From: Galdieria sulphuraria
Lineage: Eukaryota; Rhodophyta; Bangiophyceae; Galdieriales; Galdieriaceae
Direction: 5' to 3'
NCBI RefSeq assembly: GCF_000341285.1
Contig: NW_005178443.1
Coordinates: 96,260-160,259 of the forward strand
DNA: 64,000 bases
Both the position numbers and the translations under genes were made by a program. Within the stretch, counting starts at the first letter, position 1. Each line of letters starts with the position of its first letter. This document shows, one piece after another, positions 35,701 through 46,611 of this stretch. Under the pieces are notes generated by a model, which ran no database searches, was not told the origin of the DNA, and saw only the letters and a program-made list of their open reading frames with translations.

Positions 35701-38700
35701 CCACAACATCTGTATCATGCGAACCTGCACGCTCTAACAATACTGAAATTGCAGCGAGGATGGCACACCACGATACTTCAAACATAAGCTTCCCATGGAA
35801 AGGATTCGTAGCAGAGTAATATGTATAATCAATACCATTGTTCGGATTCTCATTTTTTATCTTGTCACGAGATGAAAAAAGTTGCTTAGTGTACTTCATA
35901 AGCCTTTCTGACTCACGAAATGAGTCATGTAGTTTGTTAGAAGAAGTGTACTTTGACGAAGATGAATCTTTCACGAAATCTCCCAATCGTATCTCTTCAT
36001 TCACAATTCTATCATAAAGTTCTCCGAGAAATTCTTCCGGCAGATCTTCTCCATCGTTTATTCCTCTGTTATTTTTAATAAACTCTTCTTTACTCATTTT
36101 GTGCTTCACTTGTGGGTGATGTGCATCGGTATTTAACATAATAACAGCGTATGCTAAAACATAAGCTGTGTCTGCGTTGGCAAATAACTCCGGGTTGCAA
36201 GCACAATAGCGACTGGCAAACTTTTCCATGATGCGATCTATCTTCTGTGCTTCTCCAGGCAAACGAAAGTTAGAGAGAAATAAACGAATAGCTTCATCAA
36301 ATTTCAAGTCTACAAAATCATGTAAATCGACAAATTCGTGCATAACTTCCATATGAAACTCGTTGCCATCTCCCAAATATTGCCCAACCATAGTGGCATC
36401 TAAGCCTTCAGTCTTCAGCAAGAATTTGGCAATTTCCTTTGGATCCCTCCTCAGATACCCTACTTTACAGAGATAATCAATTCCTTGATCAGCATCAAAA
36501 TTAAAAAATCTTATGGCTTCGTCTACTTCTCGCTTTATTTGCAGTCTCTTTTCCACAACAGATGTGTCCAAATGCTCCTCTCTTGAGCCATCTTCAGTCT
36601 CATTCAGAACGTTGTCGGAATGACCTGTTTGTATTCCTTGAACTATTTCAGTAACACTGGAATTTGGGAAACTTCCTTCTGTCAAATTCGAGTTTTGTTG
36701 GACTCTTTGCGATGATATTAGCGGTTTGCTCCATTCCTTTAATGAGCTAAGTAAGTAAGATATCCCTGTGAGAGCAAGCTGTCTCAATTCGACTTCCTGC
36801 GCGGCGTGTTGTCCTTCTGAAGGTTGGCTCAAACCAACTCCACCCTCAAAGACTGAGTTTGCACTTAGTGAAGCATTCTTTTGTATAATTCTACTGAGGT
36901 CACTCACAATCCTTTCATACACATTATTTGAATTGATATCACAGTCATAGTTTAAGAACAAATCAGCAAGCAACTGGGGATCATTCACTAACTTATTCAC
37001 TAAAAGCAATGCTCGTTTGGTTTGAGCATGTGTGGAGGTGGCTGACTCCAAATACCGAAAAATCACCGTGTGAAAAATTGCAGATATTTCCCACTTGAGA
37101 CAAGAACGAAGTTTGTAAAGCAACAATTCTACAATAGATAGTGCCAATTCCATAATTGCCATTGTTGGTGCCACGCAATTCGTAAGCAATGAAGGAATAA
37201 GAAAGTTACGGACGGCATAAACAAACCGAGGACTTGAACGGAAGGCAGGGCCACTTGTTTCAATAATCTCCTTAATCAACTCTAATGAGAGAATTTTGGA
37301 ACGAGTACTCAATGATGTTGATGACGATAACTCACTCTGCTCACGGGAAGACAGCTTGCAAAGTGCTCGGAATAAAAGATATGCATCTCTTTCTAATACC
37401 TCATAATGAAATGTCTCACTTGATGACTCGGTCACACTTTCTGTAACAACATTTTCCGTTACAGACTTGACTCTTTCCTTTTGTGTTTGAGTCTCCCAAA
37501 TTTTTGAAGAGACTCCATTATTTTCATTTGTAGTAACACTTGAGGTTTCTACTTTCTCACTGCCGTATTCTGGTTCCTCAATGCTTCTAATATAAGATGC
37601 TCTATCACTTTTCTGTAAAGGCTCTGTGTCAAGTGAAGTATCCTCCTTCAAGTCTTCCGACTCAACACCCGGAACTTTAAATGAAAGTCGACTTTCTACA
37701 ACATCATCGTTTCCGTTTTCCGAAGACGAAGCAGGTCTATTCCCCTCCGCTACTGTTTTCTCCATACGTGAAAAAACTGTGTCCAAGACTTGTGTCAGCG
37801 CAGCTCGTGAAATAGTTCGAACACTTGAGGAGCGGGCACTTAAGTGAATATTATAAAGAGTCCTTACGTTAAAGACTAATATTCCCTCGTGAATGCCAAC
37901 TTCAGGCGACAGTCCAGAAACTATATTTAACAAGATTTGCGTCATTCGAAGAAAGATAGAGTCATCTTTCATTTGAAAACAATCACAAACTGACTTTACG
38001 ACATCATCTACAACTCGCGTTTCCTTCTTGTCACGAAAGGCTTTAGCTTGAATCCAGCCATACGCAATTAGTTTTTGTAAAGTATCCAACGAAACAACTA
38101 CAACTTGAGTCTTTCCTGAATCACAGCCTAACAGTAAAGCTTCAAAAACCTTTTCGTTACCAATATCACTGGCATCCGCTTTGACGATTTCAACAGCCTC
38201 CTTGCAAACGTTCCTTAATTTCCTGTATTTTCTACTAGAAGCTAGCTTCGTAATCTTTAACAACGATTGCTCTATTAACTTTGCGAGAGGCTGAATCTTT
38301 GAATTTTCACCATACGAACCGTGTTCGTTGGTCTGATGTGTCTCTGCCTCTGCGTTTGAGGACAAGCTTGGATCCTGTTGTTGCGTGACAGTGATTCCCT
38401 CATCTGCCAGTTCAGAAGTTGAAACATTCTCTTCAGAGCCATCTGTGTCGTTTTCTAAAGCAGCCCGTGCTTCTGTCGACTCTTCACTTGGTAGTCCGGC
38501 ATTGTTCTCCCTGCCTTCGACCTCTTCCATCTCCAAATTGTTATGCCAGTGTTCGTGCGGATCTTCCTCGAAGTTAGAGGAGTCTTCCTGGTTTGTAGCC
38601 ATTTCTTGACCTTCTGTATTTAAGGGTGTCACTGACTCCTCTTCTGGCTCAGTTAACCTTAATTCGGAACTCGAAGTAGGTTCTACGTTCTCTTCGCTTT

Positions 38701-38746
38701 TCTCCACCATATGTACCCATTCCCCTCTATCTTTTGGCTCTTCCAT
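32765..38746 (-). CDS. BIG-type Sec7 ARF guanine-nucleotide exchange factor
   Basis: One uninterrupted frame of 1993 residues. The Sec7 domain spans about 733-925 (REVDEAIRFFNFD to NEEIRLGDF), with the catalytic glutamate finger FRLPGEAQKIDR near 829 and the loop AVIMLNTDAHHP. Before it lie the DCB and HUS helical regions. The HUS box appears in changed form. After Sec7 come the HDS repeats (for example YNRLRSGWKSIFQIL near HDS1). The first 150 residues and several linkers are acidic and Ser-rich. BIG proteins load GTP on ARF at the trans-Golgi. A 6-kb coding region with no intron stands out against the intron-rich neighbours. Confidence 0.93.
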   Translation of the reverse strand: MEEPKDRGEWVHMVEKSEENVEPTSSSELRLTEPEEESVTPLNTEGQEMATNQEDSSNFEEDPHEHWHNNLEMEEVEGRENNAGLPSEESTEARAALENDTDGSEENVSTSELADEGITVTQQQDPSLSSNAEAETHQTNEHGSYGENSKIQPLAKLIEQSLLKITKLASSRKYRKLRNVCKEAVEIVKADASDIGNEKVFEALLLGCDSGKTQVVVVSLDTLQKLIAYGWIQAKAFRDKKETRVVDDVVKSVCDCFQMKDDSIFLRMTQILLNIVSGLSPEVGIHEGILVFNVRTLYNIHLSARSSSVRTISRAALTQVLDTVFSRMEKTVAEGNRPASSSENGNDDVVESRLSFKVPGVESEDLKEDTSLDTEPLQKSDRASYIRSIEEPEYGSEKVETSSVTTNENNGVSSKIWETQTQKERVKSVTENVVTESVTESSSETFHYEVLERDAYLLFRALCKLSSREQSELSSSTSLSTRSKILSLELIKEIIETSGPAFRSSPRFVYAVRNFLIPSLLTNCVAPTMAIMELALSIVELLLYKLRSCLKWEISAIFHTVIFRYLESATSTHAQTKRALLLVNKLVNDPQLLADLFLNYDCDINSNNVYERIVSDLSRIIQKNASLSANSVFEGGVGLSQPSEGQHAAQEVELRQLALTGISYLLSSLKEWSKPLISSQRVQQNSNLTEGSFPNSSVTEIVQGIQTGHSDNVLNETEDGSREEHLDTSVVEKRLQIKREVDEAIRFFNFDADQGIDYLCKVGYLRRDPKEIAKFLLKTEGLDATMVGQYLGDGNEFHMEVMHEFVDLHDFVDLKFDEAIRLFLSNFRLPGEAQKIDRIMEKFASRYCACNPELFANADTAYVLAYAVIMLNTDAHHPQVKHKMSKEEFIKNNRGINDGEDLPEEFLGELYDRIVNEEIRLGDFVKDSSSSKYTSSNKLHDSFRESERLMKYTKQLFSSRDKIKNENPNNGIDYTYYSATNPFHGKLMFEVSWCAILAAISVLLERAGSHDTDVVGLCTQCFRDALVIASIYGMDTERNALASSLAKFTHLSGISDMKIKNIECIRAILQVAISDGDFLGDTWMHILKAISQLEEIRAIAAGDPERYHVSDAKSNRIEEQISAAIQMLEKGGSAVGISSESILFQVPDKETKEKESSDHSRKSLRQSGRSNVHHNDSNGNVSKSVDPNLSLVASTIKDDEIQRVFSNSVELSSTGIADFCKALSYIAWEEIAEAKTPSFYMLLKAVEVAHYNMQARIRVEWKQVWDHLEPLFSKSGCHPKQAIAMFAIDALRQLSLEFLEREELSQYAFQRSFLKPFQLIFAKTVSANLKELILSCLAQIVCQRYNRLRSGWKSIFQILSQAAEDKTTKWNVHSTSDFHSEATETTYSVMSQSYQLLDQILRDHLKDSTDEMFIEAVHCLAAYAKSPLSVSISLSAINHLSIRVSSLLEDRFDENMVFEDDCDLHVKLWFPLLMALSSCTGDARESVRSSATDALFEVLRQFGNKFSPGFWKLVVRGILVPIFDDIRHLPGGNDEQERSHIEVDHNKQWAVSTGTMALNNLIDLFVRYMQSTKHLLWELLKLLESWINQESENLAREGVSALSRLSRKGGESFSEEEWITLTSFLETLVQSTLPHELFDNLELLNEMEQLHSNGIDSERVKANTSVPSNLITETERTSSNVDVSGGSRLDEMTESPGSFQTVPTQKSAKDKEDNENEVVVFVEDDEWPGPMCFYEYHPEETSQRDRAQEELISQATKFSTEKGSSSKSGNQHSSSNTTNAFHHTANFKVVRCKSVVQLLLSQLILETVEEHFHRIPDVAIEKMISSMETSISFARSFNSNYQLRFALWKSGFMNQIPNLLKQEMNGTMNLLQVLGWILSNDNSGNKRSSEFIEKLELHRIHLCQQILKEYSTLLERSLESSPKKTEEQRELQAASSVVVSVLHQLIAMSDFQFQKTLQESYDCLMNLVRSESPQVRDAVAKLLQEKVRLMFHS

Positions 38747-39189
38747 TAAACAAGAACCTTCCTTCTGCAGTCACAGAGTGTTCACTGCAAGCAACTGCAA
38801 GCAGCACCCCCCAAAAGTAGCCAAAGTACAAACCAACTTTGCAATTCCAGCTCGAATGGGACAAAGAAAAATGCAGTGTGGAAGGCGCCATCCTCCAAGT
38901 CTCTCTCAAAACAATTTGAGCCAACAACGAAACAAATGAACTTGCTACACAGAGAATCTTTACCACAATTTAAACAAATTATGCCAATAATATGGCATAG
39001 CATACAAGAAGTATCATCTAAATATACGTATTATTCTAAGTCATCACCAGGACCGCAAATCTATACATAGCAACGACTATTTCAACGATGAAGACCTTCA
39101 GTCTGGCCAAAGAAATTTTTCAAAGGCATGAAGCCCATGAAATTGAAATTTTTGCAACATTCGAAGAGATATAACAGTAGAACTCAAGC
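38747..39189. other. Intergenic region upstream of the ARF-GEF
   Basis: This holds the 5' flank of the ARF-GEF gene and the 3' flank of CCDC25, on the same strand. Small open frames in several phases show nothing recognisable. Confidence 0.5.
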
Positions 39190-39931
39190 TTATAGGAAGC
39201 TTTCTTCATATTCTTCAAAAGTGGAGCTTTCCAAATCCTTATTGCTAGTCATGTTGTCTTCAACCATGATCCGTGAATAGCTGAGTTCCTGCCTTCTCAA
39301 CTCCTGTTCTTGTCTTTGCAGTTTTTCTGCCTTTAGTTGTTCTTTAAAAGCCTACATTTGAGTATTAATAACCACAACGAAATTTTTTGCAGCAAGCGCA
39401 CTTGTTTTCGTTTCAATATGTGCTCTCTTTCGTGATCTTCCTTTTCTTGCGCCAAGTTTGGAAATGCCTCTCTTTTCGACTTTTCAAGCCGGTTGATTAT
39501 GTCATTTTTTCTCCTTTCAACAGTAATAGTTTTTACGCTCTTTCTATCTTTAAAACCCACTTGTCCAACATCCATATCTCCTGTTTTCTTTAGGTTGCTC
39601 CAGGACGTATATACAACGACAACGCTATGAAGCTTGTTTCCTTCTATGGAATTGTACTTTACCAATTGCGCACAATCTTCTAATATATTTGAAGGAATTT
39701 CATCTATAGTTTTGCCTGAAGGTAGTCTCAAATATACGTGTGCAGAAGAATGCTAAAGCTCACAAATAAGTCATGCCTTTGCTACTTTCATACCTACTGA
39801 CCACTTGCCTTATCCACGTGGAACCAAACATCTTCCTCCCAGCCATATTGAAGTAAGTGCTCGTTCTCAAATTTATCCCTTCCCATATAAATAATATATT
39901 GAGTATCATGTGTAGTGAAGAAGTAAACCAT
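39190..39931 (-). CDS. CCDC25: CCDC25 homologue (NFACT-R/DUF814 domain)
   Basis: Modelled as complement(join(39190..39351,39402..39752,39809..39931)), 211 residues against 208 in human. The alignment runs end to end: [82 protein letters not shown], then a Lys/Glu/Arg-rich coiled coil and an acidic end ([20 protein letters not shown]). The NFACT-R domain occurs in ribosome-quality-control proteins; in animals CCDC25 is also described as a membrane DNA sensor. The function in an alga is unknown. The first intron has a GC donor (39753-39808). The start codon faces the IleRS start, 145 bp away. Confidence 0.93.
39753..39808 (-). other. GC-AG intron in CCDC25
   Basis: On the minus strand the exon ends GATAAG and the intron begins gcaagt and ends ctttag. 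Removal gives [14 protein letters not shown], matching human [14 protein letters not shown]. Reading through meets a stop after four codons. Confidence 0.88.
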
Positions 39932-40076
39932 ATTTGGAATATCAATTAATTACTCATTCATTTTTTGCAATTGTGAAGTTTTGTTTTTGAGGACGACGGA
40001 GACTTTGATTATCGGGCGATATTGGAAAACTGGTCAGTTCTTGACAAGTCAGACAGGCAAAGTTTTAAGGTTTTTA

Positions 40077-43000
40077 ATGAACATGTCAAAGCGAGATGCT
40101 CTCGATGAAGTTCCTGAAAGAGTTTCTTTTCCTGAAGAAGAGAGAAAAATACTTCAATTCTGGGAAGAGAAAAGTGCCTTTCATACTTCTATGGATATGA
40201 GTAAAGGTCGACAAACATTTAGTTTTTACGATGGACCTCCTTTCGCTACCGGGTTACCGCATTATGGCAATATCTTGGCAGGAACTATTAAAGATGTAGT
40301 GACTCGCTATGCATATCAGGTACGAGACTTGATGTGGAAAGTGCATCTTGTAAAATATACTTTTGTGTAGACAGGGCATGATGTTCCGAGACGATTTGGC
40401 TGGGACTGTCACGGCTTGCCAGTAGAGCACGAGATTGATAAAAAACTTGGAGTGAAGTGTCGAGAGGATGTCTTGAGGTTGGGAATTGACAAATACAATG
40501 CAGAGTGTCGGTGGGTATGATTACACTGTGGTTACTTCCAATCTGAAAGTTGTATAAGATCCATCGTTTTACGCTATGCTTCAGAGTGGGAAACAATTGT
40601 GAAACGTTTGGGTAGATGGATTGATTTCAAGAATGACTATAAGACGTTAGATATGACTTACATGGAAAGTGTTTGGTGGGTTTTTAAGCAATTGTATTTG
40701 AAAGGATTGGTCTATCGAGGTTTTCGTGTAATGCCTTATTCGACAGCTTTGAACACTCCAATGAGTAATTTTGAAGCCAACCTGAACTACAAAGAGATTA
40801 GCGATCCCTCCGTCATAGTTTCTTTTCCGTTATTGACTGATCCCAATACTTGTTTACTTGCATGGACTACTACTCCATGGACCCTTCCTTCGAATCTTTC
40901 CTTGTGTGTGCATCCAGATTTGGATTATGTAACTGTGGAGGACACTATACAAGGAAAGAAATATATCTTTGCTGAAGGGAGAAAGGAAGAATGTTTGAAA
41001 GCGCTGAGACGCGATTCTAAGAAAGCTTCATCGGAAGTGCTTAGGATTACCTCTCGCTGCAAAGGAACGGACCTCAAAGGCCTTCAGTACCAACCTTTGT
41101 TTGAATACTTTTATGAGCGTTTTAAAGATAAAGCATTTCTGGTTTTGGTTGATGAATATGTAACGAGTGATACAGGTACAGGTATTGTTCACCAGGCTCC
41201 TGCTTTTGGTGAAGATGACTTTCGGTAAGTTTCAAGTTTTTATCATGCAGTTATATTTATGTTGATTGGGACAAGTGTTTGCTCCAATGCTGGCATTATT
41301 TCTTATAATGATGAAGTACCTTGTCCAATCGATGACAATGGACGTTTTATACAACCTGTAACCGACTTTTGTGGATTGCATGTGAAGGAAGCAGACAAAT
41401 CCATCATACAATTCATCAAATCACTGAATCGCTTAATTACGAATGAAAGAATAGTTCATTCGTACCCTTTTTGTTGGAGATCGGAGACCCCTTTAATCTA
41501 TCGAGCTGTTCCTTCTTGGTTCGTCAGAGTGGAATCTTTCCGAAACAGATTAACGGAAAACAATAAAAAGTCATCCTGGGTCCCAGAAGCAGTTCAGTTT
41601 AACCGGTTTGGAAATTGGTTGGAGAATGCTCGTGATTGGAATGTTTCTCGGAATCGTTATTGGGGAACTCCAATTCCCATTTGGATGAGTGACGTGAGTT
41701 TTCATTCTGTATTGAAATGCACAGTAATTGAAATTTTATAGGATAAGCAAGAGATAGTTGTTATTGGGTCGGAAGAAGAACTTCGACAGCTAGCAGGGCT
41801 TCAAGAAAAACTCACCGATCTACATAGAGACTCAATTGACCACATAACTATTCAGTCAAAGTCTGGCAAGGTTCTTCGAAGAGTAGACGAAGTATTTGAT
41901 TGTTGGTTCGAGTCGGGTTCGATGCCGTATGCATCGATTCATTATCCTTTTGAACCAGATTCTGAGGCAGTATTTCGCAGTACCTTTCCTGCAGTTTTTG
42001 TTGCTGAAGGGTTAGATCAGACGAGGGGTTGGTTTTATACTTTGATGGTCTTAAGTACTGCCCTATTTGATAAGCCAGCGTTTCAACATTGTATCGTCAA
42101 TGGTTTGATACTCGCAGAAGATGGAAAGAAAATGTCTAAGAGACTGAAGAACTACCCCGATCCCATCCAAGTTACAGAAGTAAGTAACGTTTGGTTGAAA
42201 GTATTTGGTTAATTGAGTTCTTGTAGTCACACGGAGCCGATGCTCTTCGACTATATTTGATTAACTCTCCTGTGGTTCGAGCAGAAACTCTCCGTTTCAA
42301 AGAATCGGGAGTGAGAGAAGTGGTGCGAGATGTTATTTTGCCTTGGTATAATGCGTATCGTTTCTTTGTTCAAAATGTAAAGCAATATGAGCTTGAAATG
42401 GATGAAGAGTTTGGTGCTATTGAGTTGGATTTGCTTTCCAAGTCTAATGTGAATGAAATGGATCAGTAAGCGCTTCTTTTTGCATGATATATTGACAGGT
42501 TTTTGATTTTGTAATAGTTGGATTGAGTCTTCTCTTGCCTCACTTGTGTTGTACGTACGCAAAGAAATGGAAGCGTATCATTTATATAATGTAGTTCCTC
42601 GTTTGTTGGGATTCATAGATTCTCTTACCAATTGGTATGTGAGACTAAATAGGCCTCGTTTGAAAGGCAACAGTGGAAAGAAAGAATGGAAGACTTCCCT
42701 AACAGTATTGGGCGACGTTCTTATCGTATTTTGTCGTCTTATGGCCCCATTTGCTCCATTTACTTCTGAAATGATCTTTCAAAACTTAAAGAAAGTAGCA
42801 CCTCTAGATTCTTTTGCTGATTCTGTCCACTATTTGATGATTCCAGAGCCAAGGTTGCATTCAATCGATCAAAAGTTTGAACAAACTGTTTCGTACATTC
42901 AGCAGGTTATCCTTTTGGGACGCATAGCTCGTGATAGACGAAATGTTCCTCTCAAACAGCCTTTAAGGAAATTGGTGATTATTCATCGGGATGCCCAAGT

Positions 43001-44024
43001 TTTGGAAGCTATTCGACAACTTGAAAGTTATATTGTTTTGGAGTTGAATGTAAAGCAGTTGGTTTATACCACAGAAGAAAAACAATATGTTTTACTTCGT
43101 GCAGATGCCGATGGAAGAGCACTTGGCTCGAAACTGGGAAAAGATTTCGCAAAAATTCGCAGTGCAATACAGCAACTAAGTAGCGATGATATTTTTGAGT
43201 TGGAACAAAGTGGAAAATTGGATATCGAAGGACATTGCATATTATTAGAACAAGTGAAAGTAATTCGTCAAGTCAAGAAAGATATCACTATGTTACAGGA
43301 AGAATATGAAATGGTCGCATCCAATGACACTAGCGGGCTTTTAATATTTATGGATATGAAACAGGATGAAAATTTGTATGAAGAGGGCATCGCACGGGAA
43401 CTTATCAATCGAGTACAAAAGCTCAGAAAGAAGGCAGGGCTCTTACCAAGAGATGAAATTGAAGTTTTTGTAGATACCGACGATGTTCTTCTCAGAAGGT
43501 ATATGACTTTGTCATTGAAATGCGTATGTAGTTGCAACATACTAACATAACTTCCTCTTAGAATACTTCAAAAGTATCGCAACAACCTAAAAGAAGCTCT
43601 CCATACTCCACCACCTTTGACATTCGAATATAAGCCCAATTACGTTCCCATCATTGAATACAGCCAAGTTGAAGCAATTCATGATATGCCATTGAAAATA
43701 TGTTTGGTTAGAGCTGGATTGCGTCCGAGCAGAAAACTGATTAAAGAACTTGTGGGAGATGATGCGAGAACCGAATCTGTGGTTCGATATTGTCTAATAA
43801 GAGAAACTTCTGAAATTCTTCATCCAAGTATGTTTTTGTATTGCCATTTTGTTCTAGTTCTCACTCTATTGTTCTCCTCAGATGAAGGTAGCGTTAGTCT
43901 CATACTAGACAAACAGCATATCCGACTACAACTAGGGAAGCATATATTTGCTTCAACATGGGAACTCGTTCAAGCAGAAGAAGAGAGTGTTAACAATCAC
44001 CAAGGACAGAATACTACTTGTTGA
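40077..44024 (+). CDS. Cytosolic-type isoleucyl-tRNA synthetase
   Basis: Modelled as join(40077..40319,40371..40510,40559..41224,41276..41693,41742..42179,42227..42465,42518..43498,43562..43827,43882..44024), 1177 residues with eight introns of 47-63 nt. ATP-site motifs are [11 protein letters not shown] (HIGH variant) and [13 protein letters not shown] (KMSKS). The editing domain holds [14 protein letters not shown] and [17 protein letters not shown]. The C-terminal anticodon region includes [10 protein letters not shown]-type and [18 protein letters not shown] segments. The human UNE-I repeats at the C-terminus are shorter here. The frame is open upstream of 40077 without an ATG, so a longer organelle-targeted form from a non-AUG start cannot be excluded. 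A second ATG is six bases downstream (40083). Confidence 0.95.
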
Positions 44025-44045
44025 ATGTTTTCACGCATGCAACAA

Positions 44046-45017
44046 TCATAAAAAATAGTCTGGAGCTTTTACTCTTCCCTTTTCCGGACGACTGCTTTCT
44101 GGTGCGGCTTCGAATACTTTGAAGTTTCTCTCCAGATTCTCGTCCAGTTCCATAATAGATGCAACGTTACCACAACGATAGCAATAGTTTGGTGCTGACC
44201 AAACAGTCACAACGCGTCCTTGAAACATTTGTTTATAACCCTCCATAACCAGTTGATGGGCTCGAGCAATAAAGTTCAGGTGGTTGACATGCAAAAAGTG
44301 TTGGACAGCTTCCTCACCAAAAAGATATCCAGCCCCACGAGGACTCAAAGTCCATCCCTCGACTTCTTCTGGATCTGACCATAATAAATCACACATAGGA
44401 CCTTCATGGGGAACTTCTTGTTTCCTATCAATGGCCTCAATATCTTCCAAACTCTCTATACCCGGTGATAGTCCTCCGTGAACACAAAAGACTCTTTGCT
44501 CTACTACTGCGCTGAGACTCATGCAATCGAATATCTCAGCACAAAGTCTCCAAACAGTGGCTGAACCAAACTTCCTCACACATTCTTCATAAAACCCATA
44601 GACTTGCGTGACTTGGCGACTTTCGTGATTTCCTCGTATAAGGGCTACCCTATCGGGAAATCGAACTTTAAGGGCTAGTAGTAGCAACAAGGTTTCTACG
44701 GAGTTATATCCACGATCAACAAAATCCCCCAAGAAAATATAGTTTGTCCAAGGAGGCTCACCTCCTACTTTAAAAAGTTCTAAAAGGTCGTAGAATTGAC
44801 CGTGAACATCACCAACGACCTGGTTAACGAATAAGCCTCTATTAGTACACCACCGAAAACAAATACTTACAACTACAGGGGCATAGACAACTTGAACGTT
44901 GCCTTCTTCGACCAAAATTTCTCTAACCTTTCCGCAAAGTACTTTTATTTCGTCTTCACTAGGGAGAACACTGTCTTTCAGTTTTTCTATCCAAGCATCC
45001 AGATCCGAAATACCCAT
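44046..45017 (-). CDS. PPP4C: Serine/threonine protein phosphatase 4 catalytic subunit
   Basis: Modelled as complement(join(44046..44819,44871..45017)), 306 residues against 307 in human PP4C. PPP-family metal-site motifs: [30 protein letters not shown] and [11 protein letters not shown]. The C-terminus ends DYFL, as in PP4 (PP6 and PP2A differ before it), and its Leu should be methylated. The 51-nt intron is in frame and stop-free: without removal 17 extra residues would split the GD(V/I)HGQ motif region. Removal gives [12 protein letters not shown]. It ends 21 bp from the convergent IleRS gene. Confidence 0.93.
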   Translation of the reverse strand: MGISDLDAWIEKLKDSVLPSEDEIKVLCGKVREILVEEGNVQVVYAPVVVSICFRWCTNRGLFVNQVVGDVHGQFYDLLELFKVGGEPPWTNYIFLGDFVDRGYNSVETLLLLLALKVRFPDRVALIRGNHESRQVTQVYGFYEECVRKFGSATVWRLCAEIFDCMSLSAVVEQRVFCVHGGLSPGIESLEDIEAIDRKQEVPHEGPMCDLLWSDPEEVEGWTLSPRGAGYLFGEEAVQHFLHVNHLNFIARAHQLVMEGYKQMFQGRVVTVWSAPNYCYRCGNVASIMELDENLERNFKVFEAAPESSRPEKGRVKAPDYFL

Positions 45018-45721
45018 TAAGGGAATAACATGTAATGGTACGGAATTGTAATAAATGTTGTCAAAACAAATACATTTATTTATCCTTTTTATGATTAGCT
45101 TTCACTCAAGATTTTTGACATATTTAACTTATTCAATCATTATAAAATTTCTCTTTTGGTTCGTCTCTTCCAATTATGTTCTCTTCAGTATGCAGAACAA
45201 CAGCTTCTGAGTATAAGTGACGATGTGTAGAGGCAAGAGTAGTGTGAACCAAAACAATGTATGTAAAAATCGACAATAAGAATTCGCAAAGTTATGAATC
45301 GGCCTTTCATTTTTGAAATCTCTGATCAATTTTGCGCGCCATTTTAGGGCATTTTTTTCATATTTGCTGTCCAAATTACCTTTTGGATTTTGTCACTGTT
45401 GTCTTGACCGTTGTGCCAAACTTGTTTAGTCACTGTTTGTTTTGTTTTGGTAAGTATGGCGCATTACAGTGGGAACGTCTTTTTCGAGTGTCGACAAAAG
45501 CGTATCAACTACATATTAACGTCGTCATTTCTCAATTTTCACCTTGACTAAAAGAATCTTAGTTTGTACTTGGACGGATCGCCCGTTAACACTGTGTTTG
45601 TAGGAGAAAAGGTATTCAATTTTTCTTCTCGTAATTTAAAATAGAGTCTTGAAGAGGCCTTGAAGTTTGCCTCTTTACTGTTATTGGTGTCACCTGTCTA
45701 ACTTCATCGTTGGTAGGTTTG
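45018..45721. other. Divergent intergenic region with possible 14-3-3 5' UTR intron
   Basis: There is no coding gene. Just before the 14-3-3 ATG the sequence gttggtag followed by GTTTGATGG looks like an acceptor. With a donor such as aaaag/gtattc near 45617 it would make a 5' UTR intron of about 100 nt. This is a guess from splice signals alone. Confidence 0.35.
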
Positions 45722-46611
45722 ATGGACACAGAGAGCCGAGAAAAATCTGTTTACTTGGCCAAACTTGCTGAGCAGGCTGAGCGTTACGACGGTATTGTTT
45801 TAGTGTTTAATTCAACTTGTGTCTTATATCTGTATTAGAGATGATACAAGAAATGAGAAAAGTTGCTTCAGATGCCAACGAAAATGTACCTGAGCTCAGT
45901 GTGGAGGAACGCAATCTACTCTCAGTGGCATATAAAAACGTGATTGGAGCCCGACGAGCTTCTTGGAGGATTATTTCTTCTATTGAACAAAAAGAAGAGT
46001 CAAAGGGGAACCAAACTCATGTATTGATAAACAGAGAATATCGGAAGAAGATAGAGAACGAACTGAGCTCTATTTGTCGAGATATTTTGTCCATACTTGA
46101 GAACAATCTGATTCCCTCTGCCAAGTCAGGCGAGAGCAAAGTATTTTATTTTAAAATGTGAGCACGGGATATTTTTCGAACCTTATTTTTATAGTTTTTA
46201 TGTAGGAAAGGTGATTATTATCGTTATCTCGCAGAGTTTACAAATCAGGAAGATAGAAAAGTATCTGCTGAAGCATCTTTGGAGGCTTATAAGGCAGCAA
46301 GTGAAATTGCCTCAACAGAATTGGCTCCGACACATCCCATCAGATTAGGGCTTGCTCTCAACTTTTCAGTCTTCTATTATGAAATAATGAACTCTCCTGA
46401 TCGTGCTTGTCAGTTGGCAAAACAAGCATTTGATGATGCCATAGCAGAGTTGGATACTCTGTCGGAAGAAAGCTATAAAGACTCGACCCTTATTATGCAA
46501 TTGTTACGTGATAATCTTACCTTGTGGACCTCGGACATGGGTGGTGAAGAAGATGGAAACGCAACGAAAGCAGATGGAAAGGACGAACAGGATCGGAGTA
46601 AACAAGAATAA
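45722..46611 (+). CDS. 14-3-3 phosphopeptide-binding protein
   Basis: Modelled as join(45722..45791,45839..46157,46206..46611), 264 residues. Signature 1, [20 protein letters not shown], is intact, followed by YRKKIENEL, the phosphate-binding segment [23 protein letters not shown] and signature 2 [21 protein letters not shown]. The start [25 protein letters not shown] is the usual first helix. The C-terminal tail is acidic and Lys-rich. It forms dimers that bind phosphorylated Ser/Thr proteins. It lies between a phosphatase (PP4) and the phosphatase methylesterase. Confidence 0.96.
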
